Source of the DNA: Acinetobacter lactucae
GTDB lineage: Bacteria; Pseudomonadota; Gammaproteobacteria; Pseudomonadales; Moraxellaceae
Direction of reading: 5' to 3'
DNA length: 46,234 nt
Assembly (NCBI RefSeq): GCF_013344765.1
Contig: NZ_JABVBF010000006.1
Location: forward strand, 1 to 46,234
The notes under the pieces are model-generated. The model saw nothing but the letters and a program-made list of their open reading frames with translations. It ran no database searches and had not been told where the DNA came from. The position numbers and the translations under genes were made by a program. Shown here piece by piece: positions 10,789 through 20,464 of the stretch; within the stretch, counting starts at the first letter, position 1; each line of letters opens with the position of its first letter.

Positions 10789-11871
10789 TTATCCGTGTTG
10801 ATTCGCCAAAATAGCTTGTTTCATGAGCTCAACATCAAAGTCTTTCGTAATTACTGCTTGTCCTAGTTGCTTTAACAATACCAAACGTAATTGACCATTA
10901 AGGACTTTTTTATCATGCGCCATATATCCAAGGAATTCATCCAATGGAATTTTTGGACATGATATCGGCAAATTAGCGCGTTGAATAATTTTTTTTGTAC
11001 GCTCTACATCATCGCTTGAAATCCAACCCAAACGTTGCGATAAATCAGCTGCCATTACCATACCCGTCGCTACTGCTTCACCATGTAACCAAGTACCATA
11101 ACCAAGGTAAGATTCAATAGCGTGACCGAAAGTATGACCAAAGTTCAGTAGAGCTCGTTCACCCTGTTCTTTCTCATCATTAGCAACAATACGCGCTTTA
11201 TGAGCACATGAACGATAAACGGCTTCTGCTAAGAGGTCAGCATCTCGCCCAATCAACCCATCCATATTCTGTTCTAACCAAACCAGAAAATCAGCATCGC
11301 CTAACAATGCATATTTAATGACTTCTGATAATCCAGCAGACAACTCTCGATCTGGCAAAGTATTGAGTTGAGCCATATCAGCCAAAACAACTTGAGGTTG
11401 CTGAAACGCACCCAGCATATTTTTACCGAGCGGATGGTTAATTCCGGTTTTACCGCCCACACTTGAGTCTACTTGTGAAAGAAGCGTAGTCGGAACCTGA
11501 ACAAAATAGACGCCGCGCTGGAAACATGCCGATGCAAAGCCAGCCATATCACCAATAACACCACCACCTAAAGCTAAAATCGTACAATCACGATTAAAAC
11601 CAGCTTCAAGTAAAGCATCAAAAATTAAATTTAGATGTTGAATATCTTTATATTTTTCACCATCTGGCAAAATACAAGTCGCTACAGTTTTACCCAAGCC
11701 TTTTAAAGCTTCTTGATAATGAGATAAATATAAAGGAGCAACCGTTTCATTACTCACAATCATGACCTGTTGACCATGAAGATAAGGCTCAAGCAACTGT
11801 TTAGGATCAAGTTGACTGCCAATAAAAATAGGATAACGGCGTTCGCCTAATTCAACATGTAAAGTTTGCAT
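10789..11871 (-). CDS. aroB: 3-dehydroquinate synthase
   Basis: Second step of the shikimate pathway: converts DAHP to 3-dehydroquinate using NAD and a divalent metal in the cytoplasm. The start at 11871 gives 360 residues, the usual length. NAD-binding motif [13 protein letters not shown], active-site [16 protein letters not shown], and metal-ligand region [13 protein letters not shown] and [10 protein letters not shown] are all present. An in-frame TTG at 11889 would add six residues (MWFYKL); neither start has a strong ribosome-binding site, and I prefer the ATG because [15 protein letters not shown] is the usual family N-terminus. It is 28 bases downstream of aroK in the pilQ-aroK-aroB arrangement common in gammaproteobacteria. 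Confidence 0.97.
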   Translation of the reverse strand: MQTLHVELGERRYPIFIGSQLDPKQLLEPYLHGQQVMIVSNETVAPLYLSHYQEALKGLGKTVATCILPDGEKYKDIQHLNLIFDALLEAGFNRDCTILALGGGVIGDMAGFASACFQRGVYFVQVPTTLLSQVDSSVGGKTGINHPLGKNMLGAFQQPQVVLADMAQLNTLPDRELSAGLSEVIKYALLGDADFLVWLEQNMDGLIGRDADLLAEAVYRSCAHKARIVANDEKEQGERALLNFGHTFGHAIESYLGYGTWLHGEAVATGMVMAADLSQRLGWISSDDVERTKKIIQRANLPISCPKIPLDEFLGYMAHDKKVLNGQLRLVLLKQLGQAVITKDFDVELMKQAILANQHG

Positions 11872-11899
11872 GAGTTTATAAAACCACAAGTAAGTTTGG

Positions 11900-12469
11900 C
11901 TATTTTAGCGGGTTGGACAAAATAAGTTGCAAAATCTTTTGAGCAAGATCACGAGCAGCACCCTGATTGGTTTCAATCGTGTAATGCGCAACTTCACGAT
12001 ATAAAGGGTCACGTATTTTTAACAAGTCTCGTAATTTTTCTTCAGGGTTTTCAACTTGTAATAGAGGTCTATTTTTATCGCGGTAGGTCCGCTGTAATTG
12101 TAATTCTACAGGAGTGTAAAGATAAACAACGATACCACGTTGCTTTAGAAATTCGCGATTGGGTGCTTGAGTAATCGCCCCCCCTCCTGTCGCTAACACC
12201 AAGGCCTTACGGGAAGTCAACTCATTTAACACTACAGTTTCACGAGTACGGAATCCAAACTCCCCCTCTTTCTCAAAAATCCAGGGAATAGTGGCACCTG
12301 TTTTGCGTTCAATTTCATGATCGCTATCTAAAAATTCACGCCCTAATAGTTCGGCTAAATGACGTCCAACGGTTGTTTTTCCTGCCCCCATGGGCCCTAC
12401 CAAATAAATATTTGGCAGGGTTTCAAACGCTTTGCTTGGCAAGGCGCCACCTATTTCAATTGCTTTCAT
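11900..12469 (-). CDS. aroK: Shikimate kinase
   Basis: 189 residues, slightly longer than most shikimate kinases because of about 18 extra N-terminal residues. It phosphorylates shikimate with ATP. The P-loop GPMGAGKTT is at residues 25-33, the Mg/shikimate-binding aspartates lie in LDSDHEIE, shikimate-contacting Arg in FRTRE, and the GGGA motif in LATGGGAI. The lid arginines are in [11 protein letters not shown]. It starts 11 bases after the pilQ stop codon and precedes aroB, so it is probably co-transcribed with both. Confidence 0.97.
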   Translation of the reverse strand: MKAIEIGGALPSKAFETLPNIYLVGPMGAGKTTVGRHLAELLGREFLDSDHEIERKTGATIPWIFEKEGEFGFRTRETVVLNELTSRKALVLATGGGAITQAPNREFLKQRGIVVYLYTPVELQLQRTYRDKNRPLLQVENPEEKLRDLLKIRDPLYREVAHYTIETNQGAARDLAQKILQLILSNPLK

Positions 12470-12480
12470 TAAAAAATATA

Positions 12481-14634
12481 TTAATGATTTCTCACCAAAG
12501 TGTCATTAACAATTCGTGGCGTAATGAAAATCAGCAACTCTTGTTTATCATCTGATTTCTGATCTTTCCTAAATAGGCGTCCAATTCCCGGTAAATCTCC
12601 AAAGAAAGGAACTTTTGTTTGAGAGTTAAGGGTTGTCTGCTCAAAAACACCTCCAAGAATGACCGTTTCGCCATTATTCACCAATACATTCGTCTTGATA
12701 TTATTTTTATTTAGGATCAATTCACCATTAGGAGCAGCACCCGAAACTGAATCCTTTGAAATATCCAATTTCATTTGAATTTTACCATCAGGAGTAATGC
12801 TCGGAGTAACATCCAAACTTAAAAGTGCATCTTTAAAAGAGGTACTTGCTGTAGCACCAGCAGCAGAATTAGTTGTGGTTTGATATGGAACCTGTTGACC
12901 TGTTGCAACTTTTGCAGGTTGTTTATCTGCAGTCATTACTTTAGGTGTGGAGATCACCTCACCATAACCATCAGCTTGTAGTGCAGAAAGTTCGAGATCA
13001 AGCATAAAATCAGACATACTGATTAAACTAAAAGCTATGCTACTAGCTCCAGCTGATGTAACCCCCAAATCTACATTTAAATTATCTGGTCGCTCAATCG
13101 TGTATTTCCCTTCATCATCTGGCTCTCGTAAATTCCACAAGGTCGTTTCGCTACCACCAACTAACAAATTATTATTGTTAGTAATCCCTTGCGACAATAT
13201 GCCCCATTTAACGCCGAGTTCTTTGGTAAAAGAAGTAGAGGCTCTTACAATACGTGCCTCAACCATAACCTGCTTAACCTGTACATCCAACAGATCAATC
13301 ATTTTACGAATTTGATCAATCGACTGAGCCGTATCGTTAATAATTAAGGTATTGGTACGGTCATCTTGAGTAATCGTTCCACGTGGACTCAATAAACTCC
13401 CTACGTTATTACCTAAACTATCAACACCAGTATTTAAATTAGTAGAAGTTGATGTCCCGCCAGCAGAAGTTCGTTGTAAACCATTGCTATTATTTGAACC
13501 TTGAGTAATTAAGCCCATAATATCCTGAGCCTGCGCATATTTCAGTTGAATATACTCAGTTTGCAATGGAGCCAGCTTGACACTCTGCGCAACAGCTTTT
13601 GCTTCTTCTTCTTCTGCCTTGATTAGTTCCGCAACTGGAGCAATCCAAATTACGTTTCCATTTCTACGTTTATCTAAATTTTTAGTTTTTAAAATAATAT
13701 CAAGTGCTTGGTCCCATGGAACATCTTTTAAACGCAAAGTAATATTACCTTGAACGCTATCAGCCGCTACCATATTAATGCCTGTGAAATCAGCCAGTAA
13801 CTGTAAAACGCGACGAACTTCAATATCTTGAAAATCAAGAGAAAGCTTATTACCCGAGTAATTAGGAGTCTTATATAAAGAGGTTACATTTTTATCCTGA
13901 GGGCGCTTTAAGCTAATAGTCAATTTATTTTCCGCTTGATAAGCCATGTATTCATAGCTACCAGTGGATTGAATCGTAATAACGCCATTACCTTTTTCGT
14001 TATAAGATTCAATAGTCGAAACAGGAGTCGCAAAATCATTTACATTTAAGCGTTTAGCTAAATGTGTAGGAATTTTAGAACCCAATGTTCTCACTACGAC
14101 CTTGCTACCTTGTTGTTGAACATCAACAGGGGTATTACTTCCATCTAAGTCAATCACAATAAGGCCTTCACCTTGACCACCCCGCTGAAAACCAATATTT
14201 GAAACACCTTGAGGTTGCGTCACACGTGTTGGTACAGGCTTAGCTACAGCTTGAGCTGAATTAATTTTTAAAATAAAAGTATTGCCTTCAATACGAGTTG
14301 TGAAAGCACCTGTCTCTCTTAAATTTACAGTTAAACGTGAACGCTGATCATCAGAGCTCACATCGACCGAGCTCGCCTCATTTGTTCCAATCGCTACTTT
14401 TGACTGTGTTAAATTCTGCTGCGCTTTATTAAAATCTAAAATTAAGCGTGAAGGGTTTTCGAGTTGATAGGCTTGTGGTTGCGGCGGTAAACCATTAAAC
14501 ATCACTCGAATTTCTGTACCCTGACCTGCTATTTGAGTCGGTACAATATTGGTCATGCTGACCTGTGCAGATGCAACCTGCATAATTGCAATCGCTACAG
14601 CCCCCATCGAAAACTGACTGAATACGTGATTCAT
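12481..14634 (-). CDS. pilQ: Type IV pilus secretin
   Basis: 717 residues. PilQ forms the outer-membrane ring through which type IV pili emerge; in Acinetobacter these drive twitching and DNA uptake. Signal peptide (1-24), two AMIN-type peptidoglycan-binding regions (about 35-110 and 145-230), an STN/N0 domain near 265-335 (VRRVLQLLADFTGINMV), an N1 domain, a low-complexity Asn/Ser/Thr loop near 380-415, and the C-terminal secretin domain ending in VILGGVFEQT and VPFFGDLPGIGRLFRK. A GGGATGG ribosome-binding site precedes the ATG. It is the last pilus gene of pilMNOPQ and lies 63 bases after pilP. Confidence 0.97.
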   Translation of the reverse strand: MNHVFSQFSMGAVAIAIMQVASAQVSMTNIVPTQIAGQGTEIRVMFNGLPPQPQAYQLENPSRLILDFNKAQQNLTQSKVAIGTNEASSVDVSSDDQRSRLTVNLRETGAFTTRIEGNTFILKINSAQAVAKPVPTRVTQPQGVSNIGFQRGGQGEGLIVIDLDGSNTPVDVQQQGSKVVVRTLGSKIPTHLAKRLNVNDFATPVSTIESYNEKGNGVITIQSTGSYEYMAYQAENKLTISLKRPQDKNVTSLYKTPNYSGNKLSLDFQDIEVRRVLQLLADFTGINMVAADSVQGNITLRLKDVPWDQALDIILKTKNLDKRRNGNVIWIAPVAELIKAEEEEAKAVAQSVKLAPLQTEYIQLKYAQAQDIMGLITQGSNNSNGLQRTSAGGTSTSTNLNTGVDSLGNNVGSLLSPRGTITQDDRTNTLIINDTAQSIDQIRKMIDLLDVQVKQVMVEARIVRASTSFTKELGVKWGILSQGITNNNNLLVGGSETTLWNLREPDDEGKYTIERPDNLNVDLGVTSAGASSIAFSLISMSDFMLDLELSALQADGYGEVISTPKVMTADKQPAKVATGQQVPYQTTTNSAAGATASTSFKDALLSLDVTPSITPDGKIQMKLDISKDSVSGAAPNGELILNKNNIKTNVLVNNGETVILGGVFEQTTLNSQTKVPFFGDLPGIGRLFRKDQKSDDKQELLIFITPRIVNDTLVRNH

Positions 14635-14697
14635 TGTCTAACCATCCCCAATTAAATAATCTTTAAAAATAATTTTTTCTTTGTTATTCCCTAAACT

Positions 14698-15225
14698 CTA
14701 GGGTGCGGGTCCAATTAACACTAAGGTTCTTGGTCTCTCCACATAGCCTTCTCGTCCATCAGGGACAATTTCCACCAGATCGATCTGAGTCGGACCAATA
14801 TGAGTAATTCGACCTTGATTCATCCCAATGTAGTTCCCCACCTGCACTCGCTCAATTTGTTGATCAGGTGTTTGAATAAGAGCCATGACTTGCCCACGGT
14901 TGCTACGCATACTTCCTTTCATATTTAAGGATTCTAATGCATAGCTTTCGAGTGGCTGAGGGGCTCGTGAGAAATTCGGATACACTCGTTTTCCTGCCAT
15001 AATTTTGAGCTCAGCAGCAAGTGAGCTTGGTAAAAATGGGCTCTTTAACTGATGGGCTGCATAATTAAACTGTGGCACAGGCGTAAAAACAGGTGCTGGC
15101 TCTATAGCTTGTGGTGGTTGATTACGTATATCAGCCATTTGCTGATTTACAGCATCGATTCTTGAGTCACATCCAACTAAAGCTAAGCCCATCCCCAGAG
15201 AAAGTAAAATTTTCTTCAGTTTCAT
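14698..15225 (-). CDS. pilP: Type IV pilus inner-membrane lipoprotein
   Basis: 175 residues. The N-terminus MKLKKILLSLGMGLALVGC ends in a lipobox, with Cys19 as the lipid attachment site. The rest has the PilP layout: a disordered Pro/Gln-rich linker (to about 65), then a beta-rich domain containing ESLNMKGSMRSNRGQVMALIQTPD and VQVGNYIGMNQGRITHIG, which docks PilQ. PilP links the PilN-PilO inner-membrane complex to the secretin. The ribosome-binding site TAGGGGGA includes the pilO stop codon, so the two genes are closely coupled. Confidence 0.95.
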   Translation of the reverse strand: MKLKKILLSLGMGLALVGCDSRIDAVNQQMADIRNQPPQAIEPAPVFTPVPQFNYAAHQLKSPFLPSSLAAELKIMAGKRVYPNFSRAPQPLESYALESLNMKGSMRSNRGQVMALIQTPDQQIERVQVGNYIGMNQGRITHIGPTQIDLVEIVPDGREGYVERPRTLVLIGPAP

Positions 15226-15236
15226 TAATTATCCCC

Positions 15237-16016
15237 CTACTTTCGCTTTGACTTCTTGATAGAAGGAATATTTACATTATGGCTATCGGAGGTGTTGGCT
15301 TGTGTCTCACCATTTATCCCTTGTGGGTCATTATTATTTTGGTTGTCACTTGCTCCCATATAGCGATAAGTTTTTGCTTTAATAGCGTAATTAAGAACAG
15401 GAATATCTGATTTACTATCTTTCACAGGAGCAGCTTCAACGACAAAATCGTGCATCGTTACAATACGCGGTAATGCGGCAATACTGCTGACAAAAGCACC
15501 AAAAGCGTGATAATCGCCTGTTGCCTCAATCGTAATTGGCTGTTCAATAAAAATTTCCTGCTTCACTTCATCTTCTAAACGGATATTTTTAAACTTCAGA
15601 CCAGAATTCACTCCCGTTAAGTTAATATCTTCAACTAAACTTGGAATTTCGGTTTCTTTTGGCAATTGTTCTAACTGCTGATTGAAGTTGGCTTGCATCT
15701 CTTGAAGTTGAAGCTGATATTGCTGCAAGTTACGTAATTTTGAGTCTTTCTCTCGAAACTCATTTAATAAATTACCTTCTTGTGCCTGAGCATTATCAAT
15801 TGCTTGTAGCTTTGGCTGAATAGCAACAAAATACCCCAAAGCCAATACAGCAAAGAAAATAAAAATCCAACACGTAATTTTCACAGATAATGGCCAGCTA
15901 CCATAACTGTTCATATCGAGTGTGTTAAATTGCTGAAGAAATTTTTCTAAAGTGATCTTTTTTTTCTTAGATGGAGCTTGTTCTAAAGACAACTCATGAA
16001 GTTCATCAGGACTCAT
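15237..16016 (-). CDS. pilO: Type IV pilus alignment protein PilO
   Basis: 259 residues. A cytoplasmic N-terminus, one membrane helix (about 45-68), a coiled-coil rich in Gln, Leu and Glu (about 75-125) and a periplasmic ferredoxin-like domain fit PilO, the partner of PilN. The C-terminus (about 225-259) is an Asn/Gln/Ser-rich tail ending KKSKRK, longer than I would expect. Its start overlaps the end of pilN by 11 bases, indicating translational coupling. Confidence 0.95.
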   Translation of the reverse strand: MSPDELHELSLEQAPSKKKKITLEKFLQQFNTLDMNSYGSWPLSVKITCWIFIFFAVLALGYFVAIQPKLQAIDNAQAQEGNLLNEFREKDSKLRNLQQYQLQLQEMQANFNQQLEQLPKETEIPSLVEDINLTGVNSGLKFKNIRLEDEVKQEIFIEQPITIEATGDYHAFGAFVSSIAALPRIVTMHDFVVEAAPVKDSKSDIPVLNYAIKAKTYRYMGASDNQNNNDPQGINGETQANTSDSHNVNIPSIKKSKRK

Positions 16017-16653
16017 TCGCTACCTCCTTATCCGTACTTGCAGACGCATTGGCAGTATCATCTGTTGTAGTCACTCCCATTTCCCCTACATCAACAGTAA
16101 CAACAAAACTGCCATAGTTATCTTCAACTCTAGGAAGCAAAGAACTTACAGGCTTGTCTTTTTTCTCTTCAGGCGCCAAAAAAGAACTCATAAAAGCGTT
16201 GCGATACCATGGTGATGCTTCGAGATTACGTAATAACTCTGCAACTGTATTTGGACTTTCCGCTTTACCTTCAATCGTAAATTTATCTCCAGTTCTACTA
16301 AATTTAGTCAAATACATGGCTGCTGGAGTCACACGCACCAATTCATCCACCAAACGTACAACGATTGGACGCTGGCTTTGCAATCCCTGAATAAGTTTCA
16401 TACGTTCAATAATTGCGTCACGCTGTTCTTGCAAACCATTTAAGGTTTTAAGCTGTTGATCTAGATTCTGGTTTGTACTGATAATGAGTTGATTCGCTTG
16501 TTCTTGATCACTGAGTTTTTGATTCAAATAAAACCACCCAGAAAATACAGTGGTTATCCCCAAAACAACGACCCCAAAACATAAAATAATAAATTGTTTT
16601 TTACGCTGCTCCCGAAGCCCATCACGCCAAGGGAGTAAATTAATTGTTGCCAT
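16006..16653 (-). CDS. pilN: Type IV pilus alignment protein PilN
   Basis: 215 residues. The N-terminal peptide MATINLLPWRDGLREQRKKQF is the conserved PilN segment that binds the groove of cytoplasmic PilM. A membrane helix follows (about 22-42), then a coiled-coil and a periplasmic domain with TKFSRTGDKFTIEGKAESP. The C-terminal 25 residues are Thr/Asp/Ala-rich. Its start codon and the pilM stop codon overlap as TAATG, and its end overlaps pilO, so pilM-N-O are tightly coupled. Confidence 0.96.
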   Translation of the reverse strand: MATINLLPWRDGLREQRKKQFIILCFGVVVLGITTVFSGWFYLNQKLSDQEQANQLIISTNQNLDQQLKTLNGLQEQRDAIIERMKLIQGLQSQRPIVVRLVDELVRVTPAAMYLTKFSRTGDKFTIEGKAESPNTVAELLRNLEASPWYRNAFMSSFLAPEEKKDKPVSSLLPRVEDNYGSFVVTVDVGEMGVTTTDDTANASASTDKEVANES

Positions 16654-17711
16654 TAATCAAAACTCCTTAAAGCTAAGCCACACGCCACCATTAATGAGGA
16701 GGCATCATTTTCAATTTTTTGAATATCGACTTGAGGAGAAAAACCCATTTGTAAAAACGGGTTGGCAATAGTGACTCGGTAACCAAGTTTTTGTTGCAAC
16801 AATTTAGCGAGGCCTGGAATGTTGGCATTGCCACCTGCTAGCAAAATATGATCTATTTCATTGAATTGGGATGAAGAGAAGAAAAATTGTAGTGATCTCG
16901 CGGCTTGCTGCACTACAGCATCTAAAAATGGCTCCAAGATTTCGATGTCATAATCATCTGGCAAAGAACGTTCTTTTTTCGCCCGTCCTGCTTCTTCTAA
17001 GGACAAACCATAACGGCTTTGAATTTCGAGAGTAAGCTGTTTACCACCAAAGACTTGTTCACGGGTATAAATGATTTTGCCATTTTGCATAACCGATAAT
17101 GTGGTCATGGTATGGCCGATATCTAAAATGCCAATGGTATTTGCACCCATGGGTAAGCTATCAGCAAACACACTAAAAGCACGCTCGACAGCATAACTCT
17201 CAACATCAGCAAGCTTAGGCGTTAAATCTACCAGTTCCAGTACTTCTACTCGTGTTTCAACATTTTCTGTTCTTGTTGCAACTAAAAGTACATTTACACG
17301 ATTTGGATTTGGCAGCCGATCTGGTAAAACCTCAAAATCAAGGCTCACCTCATCCAAAGGGAACGGTATATACTGCTCCGCATCTAATCGAATCTGAACT
17401 TCACGCTCATCATCGTTCATATCTGCATCCATTTCGATGGTTTTATGAATAACCGTCGATGTTGGAACAGCAATTGCGGCGTTAGTGGTTTGGGGATTTG
17501 CTAAATTCATCGCCCGTTCCAAAGCTTCTGCAACTGCTTCTGGATTTAAGATATTTTTTTCAACTACACTGTTCTCTGGTAAAGGCATTAAAGCATAGCT
17601 TTCCACCCAATATTTACCGTTCTTAACAGAGAGCTCTAACAACTTAACAGAAGTCGAACTAATATCGACACCCATTAACCCCTTATTCGGTTTACGATAT
17701 AACCTGAGCAC
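16653..17711 (-). CDS. pilM: Type IV pilus actin-like protein PilM
   Basis: 352 residues of the actin/FtsA-like PilM family, a cytoplasmic ATP-binding protein that docks PilN at the inner membrane. Phosphate-1 motif GVDISSTSVKLLEL near residue 14, phosphate-2 motif GILDIGHTMTTLSV near 195, and the adenosine motif ILLAGGNANIPGL near 295 are all visible. The start is GTG (17711), with AGGA about nine bases upstream. It is the first gene of pilMNOPQ and diverges from ponA across about 160 bases, where the operon promoter must lie; I could not pick one convincingly. Confidence 0.97.
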   Translation of the reverse strand: MLRLYRKPNKGLMGVDISSTSVKLLELSVKNGKYWVESYALMPLPENSVVEKNILNPEAVAEALERAMNLANPQTTNAAIAVPTSTVIHKTIEMDADMNDDEREVQIRLDAEQYIPFPLDEVSLDFEVLPDRLPNPNRVNVLLVATRTENVETRVEVLELVDLTPKLADVESYAVERAFSVFADSLPMGANTIGILDIGHTMTTLSVMQNGKIIYTREQVFGGKQLTLEIQSRYGLSLEEAGRAKKERSLPDDYDIEILEPFLDAVVQQAARSLQFFFSSSQFNEIDHILLAGGNANIPGLAKLLQQKLGYRVTIANPFLQMGFSPQVDIQKIENDASSLMVACGLALRSFD

Positions 17712-17872
17712 GCTATTGTCCTATTATTTTTTTATCCCCAAAAAAAATTACAAACCAATAATCTCGGTCTTTATTTTTACACGGATACAATATCTCATCT
17801 AACAATCCGCATGTCTAAAGGCTATACTGACCACAATTAGTTTGTATTCGATCTTATTAAAGCTTACTTATC

Positions 17873-20434
17873 ATGAAAAAGCTATCCAGTTTGGGCTTCG
17901 TGCGTCCAATTTTTTTGATCATTATTATTATCTTAGTCTCACTTCCGATGGGCTTTTATGGCATGTATCTCTATATCGCCCCATCGCTTCCAGAAATGAG
18001 TTCACTAAAAAAAGCTCCGCTTTTAAAACCACTACAGGTCTATACATCAGATAACCAACTGATTGCGGAGTACGGTGGTAAGCTTTCTATTCCAGTTGAA
18101 TACAAACAAATTCCTCCTGCTTTCATCCATGCATTTTTAGCAGCAGAAGATTCTTCTTTCTTTGAACATAGCGGGATTAGTTTTAAGGGATTAGGTCGAG
18201 CTCTGAGCGAAAGTGTGACGGGTTCAGATGTGCAAACTGGTGGTTCAACAATCACCATGCAAGTTGCAAAGAACTATTATTTGAGTCCAGAAAGAACTTT
18301 AAAACGTAAAATAACCGAAATCTTTTTGGCTCGAAAAATTGAGCAAAATTTGTCGAAGGAAGAAATTCTCAGTTTATATGTGAATAAAATCTTCTTAGGA
18401 AAAAATGCGTATGGTATCGCGGCGGCAGCCAAAATTTATTATAACAAAAGCATTAATGAACTGAGCGTTGCCCAAATGGCAATGATCGCTGGTTTGCCAA
18501 AAGCACCATCTAAATACAATCCAGTAGTTAATCCAGAACGCGCTCTCGAACGACGAAACTGGATTTTAGGCCGTATGTTACAGCTTGGTTATATTTCTCA
18601 AGCAGAGTATCAAAAAGCAGTTGCCGAGCCGATCAATTTAAATATGCCCAATCGGGATTTAAATAATATCCACCCATATGCAGGGGAAATGGTTCGTTCA
18701 GAACTTGTAAAGCATTTTGGTGAACAAGCGATTGATTCTGGTTATAAAGTCTACACAACAATTAATGCTAAACGCCAAGCGATTGCAGAAAAAGCTGTGC
18801 AAGATGGCCTTGAAGCATATGATCGTCGTCATGGCTGGCGTGGTGCAGAAGCACATGATAAACCATTAACTGAATTTAGAGCCTATGCCAACACTTATCC
18901 AGCACAAGTCACTAAGGTAAATAGCAGCTCTTTTGAAGCATTAATGCAAGATGGCTCAACCGTTACTGTTCAGTGGTCAGGCATGTCATGGGCACGTCCC
19001 TATCGTAGTGCAAATAGTGTAGGTGGGGCTCCTTCACGTGCATCTCAAATTGTTAAAGTTAAAGATATTGTTCGTTTACGCCCAAATGATAATAAAACAG
19101 CATGGTCTTTAGTTCAGGTTCCAAAAGTTCAAGGTCAACTCATTGCCATCAATCCTAACGATGGTTCAATTGAAGCAATTGTAGGTGGTTATAACTTCTA
19201 CCAATCAAAATTTAACCGCGCGCTACAAGGTTGGCGTCAACCTGGTTCCACAATCAAGCCATTCCTCTATGCTTTAGCATTAGAAAGAGGTATGACACCG
19301 TATAGCATGGTGAATGATAGCCCTATTACGATCGGCAAATGGACACCGCGAAACTCTGATGGGCGTTACTTAGGTATGATCCCATTACGTCGTGCTTTAT
19401 ATTTGTCTCGTAACACCGTATCAGTAAGACTTCTACAAACCGTAGGGATTGAACGTACTCGCCAATTATTTATGGATTTTGGTTTACAAGAAGATCAAAT
19501 TCCACGTAACTACACCATTGCCTTAGGTACTCCTCAAGTATTACCTATTCAAATGGCAACTGGTTATGCAACGTTTGCAAACGGCGGCTATCGTGTGCAA
19601 CCTCATTTCATTCAACGTATTGAAGATGCTTACGGTAAAGTCATTTATGAAGCTAAACCAGAATACGCATGTATTCCATGTATTAATGCACCTGACACAA
19701 CAGATGATGAGCAAAAACCTAAAACGACTGATGATGAAGTCATCGAAGTTACCAATAAAGATGTAGAACAAAAAGAAAACGCAGCTAAGCAGCTTAATCT
19801 TAAACAGACTGACAAAAACAACAGTCAGTATCGCCAAGCTCAACGTATTTTAAAATCAAGCTCTGCTTATGATATGGCGAACATCTTACGTGATGTAATT
19901 GAGCATGGTACAGGTCGTGCTGCACTTAAAATTGGCCGTAGTGATTTAGGTGGTAAAACAGGTACTACAAATGATGCAAAAGATGCATGGTTTGCAGGCT
20001 TCAACGGCAAGTTAGTGACTGTAGCATGGGTTGGATTTGACCAACCGACTACGCTTGGCCGCCGTGAATATGGTGGTATTGCTGCATTGCCGATCTGGAT
20101 TAACTTTATGGGTCAAGCATTGCAAGGTACGCCAGCAGCTTGGGTTCGTTTAGATAAAGATGCTCAAGGCCCTATTTCTCGTGACAAACAACAAACCGTT
20201 ACTGAAGTAGGCGATAAGAAAACTTATCGTGCGGCTCCACCATTAGCGCGTCCACTCTATCGCCCAGCACCACCACAACCAAAACTGAGCAATGACGATG
20301 ACTTTTCTGATTTACCAGGTGAAGAAATTGTTATCCCATCTAAGGCTGCACCTCCTGCTATGAAACCTTCACAGGAGCCTGCGCCTAAGCGTGAAAAAGA
20401 TGAATTAGAAAATCTGATTAATCAAATTGAATAA
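17873..20434 (+). CDS. mrcA: Penicillin-binding protein 1A
   Basis: 853 residues, bifunctional class A PBP (also called ponA). It polymerises lipid II and cross-links peptidoglycan in the periplasm. Membrane helix at about 12-35. The glycosyltransferase domain (GT51) has the catalytic Glu92 in EDSSFFEHSG and GGSTITMQVAKNYYL. An OB-like insertion follows. The transpeptidase domain has S459-T-I-K462 (in PGSTIKPF), SRN (in LYLSRNTVS) and K695-T-G (in GGKTGTTND). An Asp/Lys/Thr-rich insert lies near residues 605-650, and the C-terminus is Pro-rich. Divergence from pilM is the usual gammaproteobacterial layout. An intrinsic terminator follows four bases after the stop codon. Confidence 0.98.
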   Translation: MKKLSSLGFVRPIFLIIIIILVSLPMGFYGMYLYIAPSLPEMSSLKKAPLLKPLQVYTSDNQLIAEYGGKLSIPVEYKQIPPAFIHAFLAAEDSSFFEHSGISFKGLGRALSESVTGSDVQTGGSTITMQVAKNYYLSPERTLKRKITEIFLARKIEQNLSKEEILSLYVNKIFLGKNAYGIAAAAKIYYNKSINELSVAQMAMIAGLPKAPSKYNPVVNPERALERRNWILGRMLQLGYISQAEYQKAVAEPINLNMPNRDLNNIHPYAGEMVRSELVKHFGEQAIDSGYKVYTTINAKRQAIAEKAVQDGLEAYDRRHGWRGAEAHDKPLTEFRAYANTYPAQVTKVNSSSFEALMQDGSTVTVQWSGMSWARPYRSANSVGGAPSRASQIVKVKDIVRLRPNDNKTAWSLVQVPKVQGQLIAINPNDGSIEAIVGGYNFYQSKFNRALQGWRQPGSTIKPFLYALALERGMTPYSMVNDSPITIGKWTPRNSDGRYLGMIPLRRALYLSRNTVSVRLLQTVGIERTRQLFMDFGLQEDQIPRNYTIALGTPQVLPIQMATGYATFANGGYRVQPHFIQRIEDAYGKVIYEAKPEYACIPCINAPDTTDDEQKPKTTDDEVIEVTNKDVEQKENAAKQLNLKQTDKNNSQYRQAQRILKSSSAYDMANILRDVIEHGTGRAALKIGRSDLGGKTGTTNDAKDAWFAGFNGKLVTVAWVGFDQPTTLGRREYGGIAALPIWINFMGQALQGTPAAWVRLDKDAQGPISRDKQQTVTEVGDKKTYRAAPPLARPLYRPAPPQPKLSNDDDFSDLPGEEIVIPSKAAPPAMKPSQEPAPKREKDELENLINQIE

Positions 20435-20437
20435 TAG

Positions 20438-20464
20438 AAAAAGCCATCCTTAGATGGCTTTTTT
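20438..20464. terminator. Bidirectional intrinsic terminator between ponA and rlmA
   Basis: AAAAAGCCATC-CTTA-GATGGCTTTTT, perfect 11-base arms with A/T runs on both sides, serves the convergent ponA and rlmA genes. The rlmA stop codon lies in the loop, so the hairpin overlaps the end of rlmA. Confidence 0.92.
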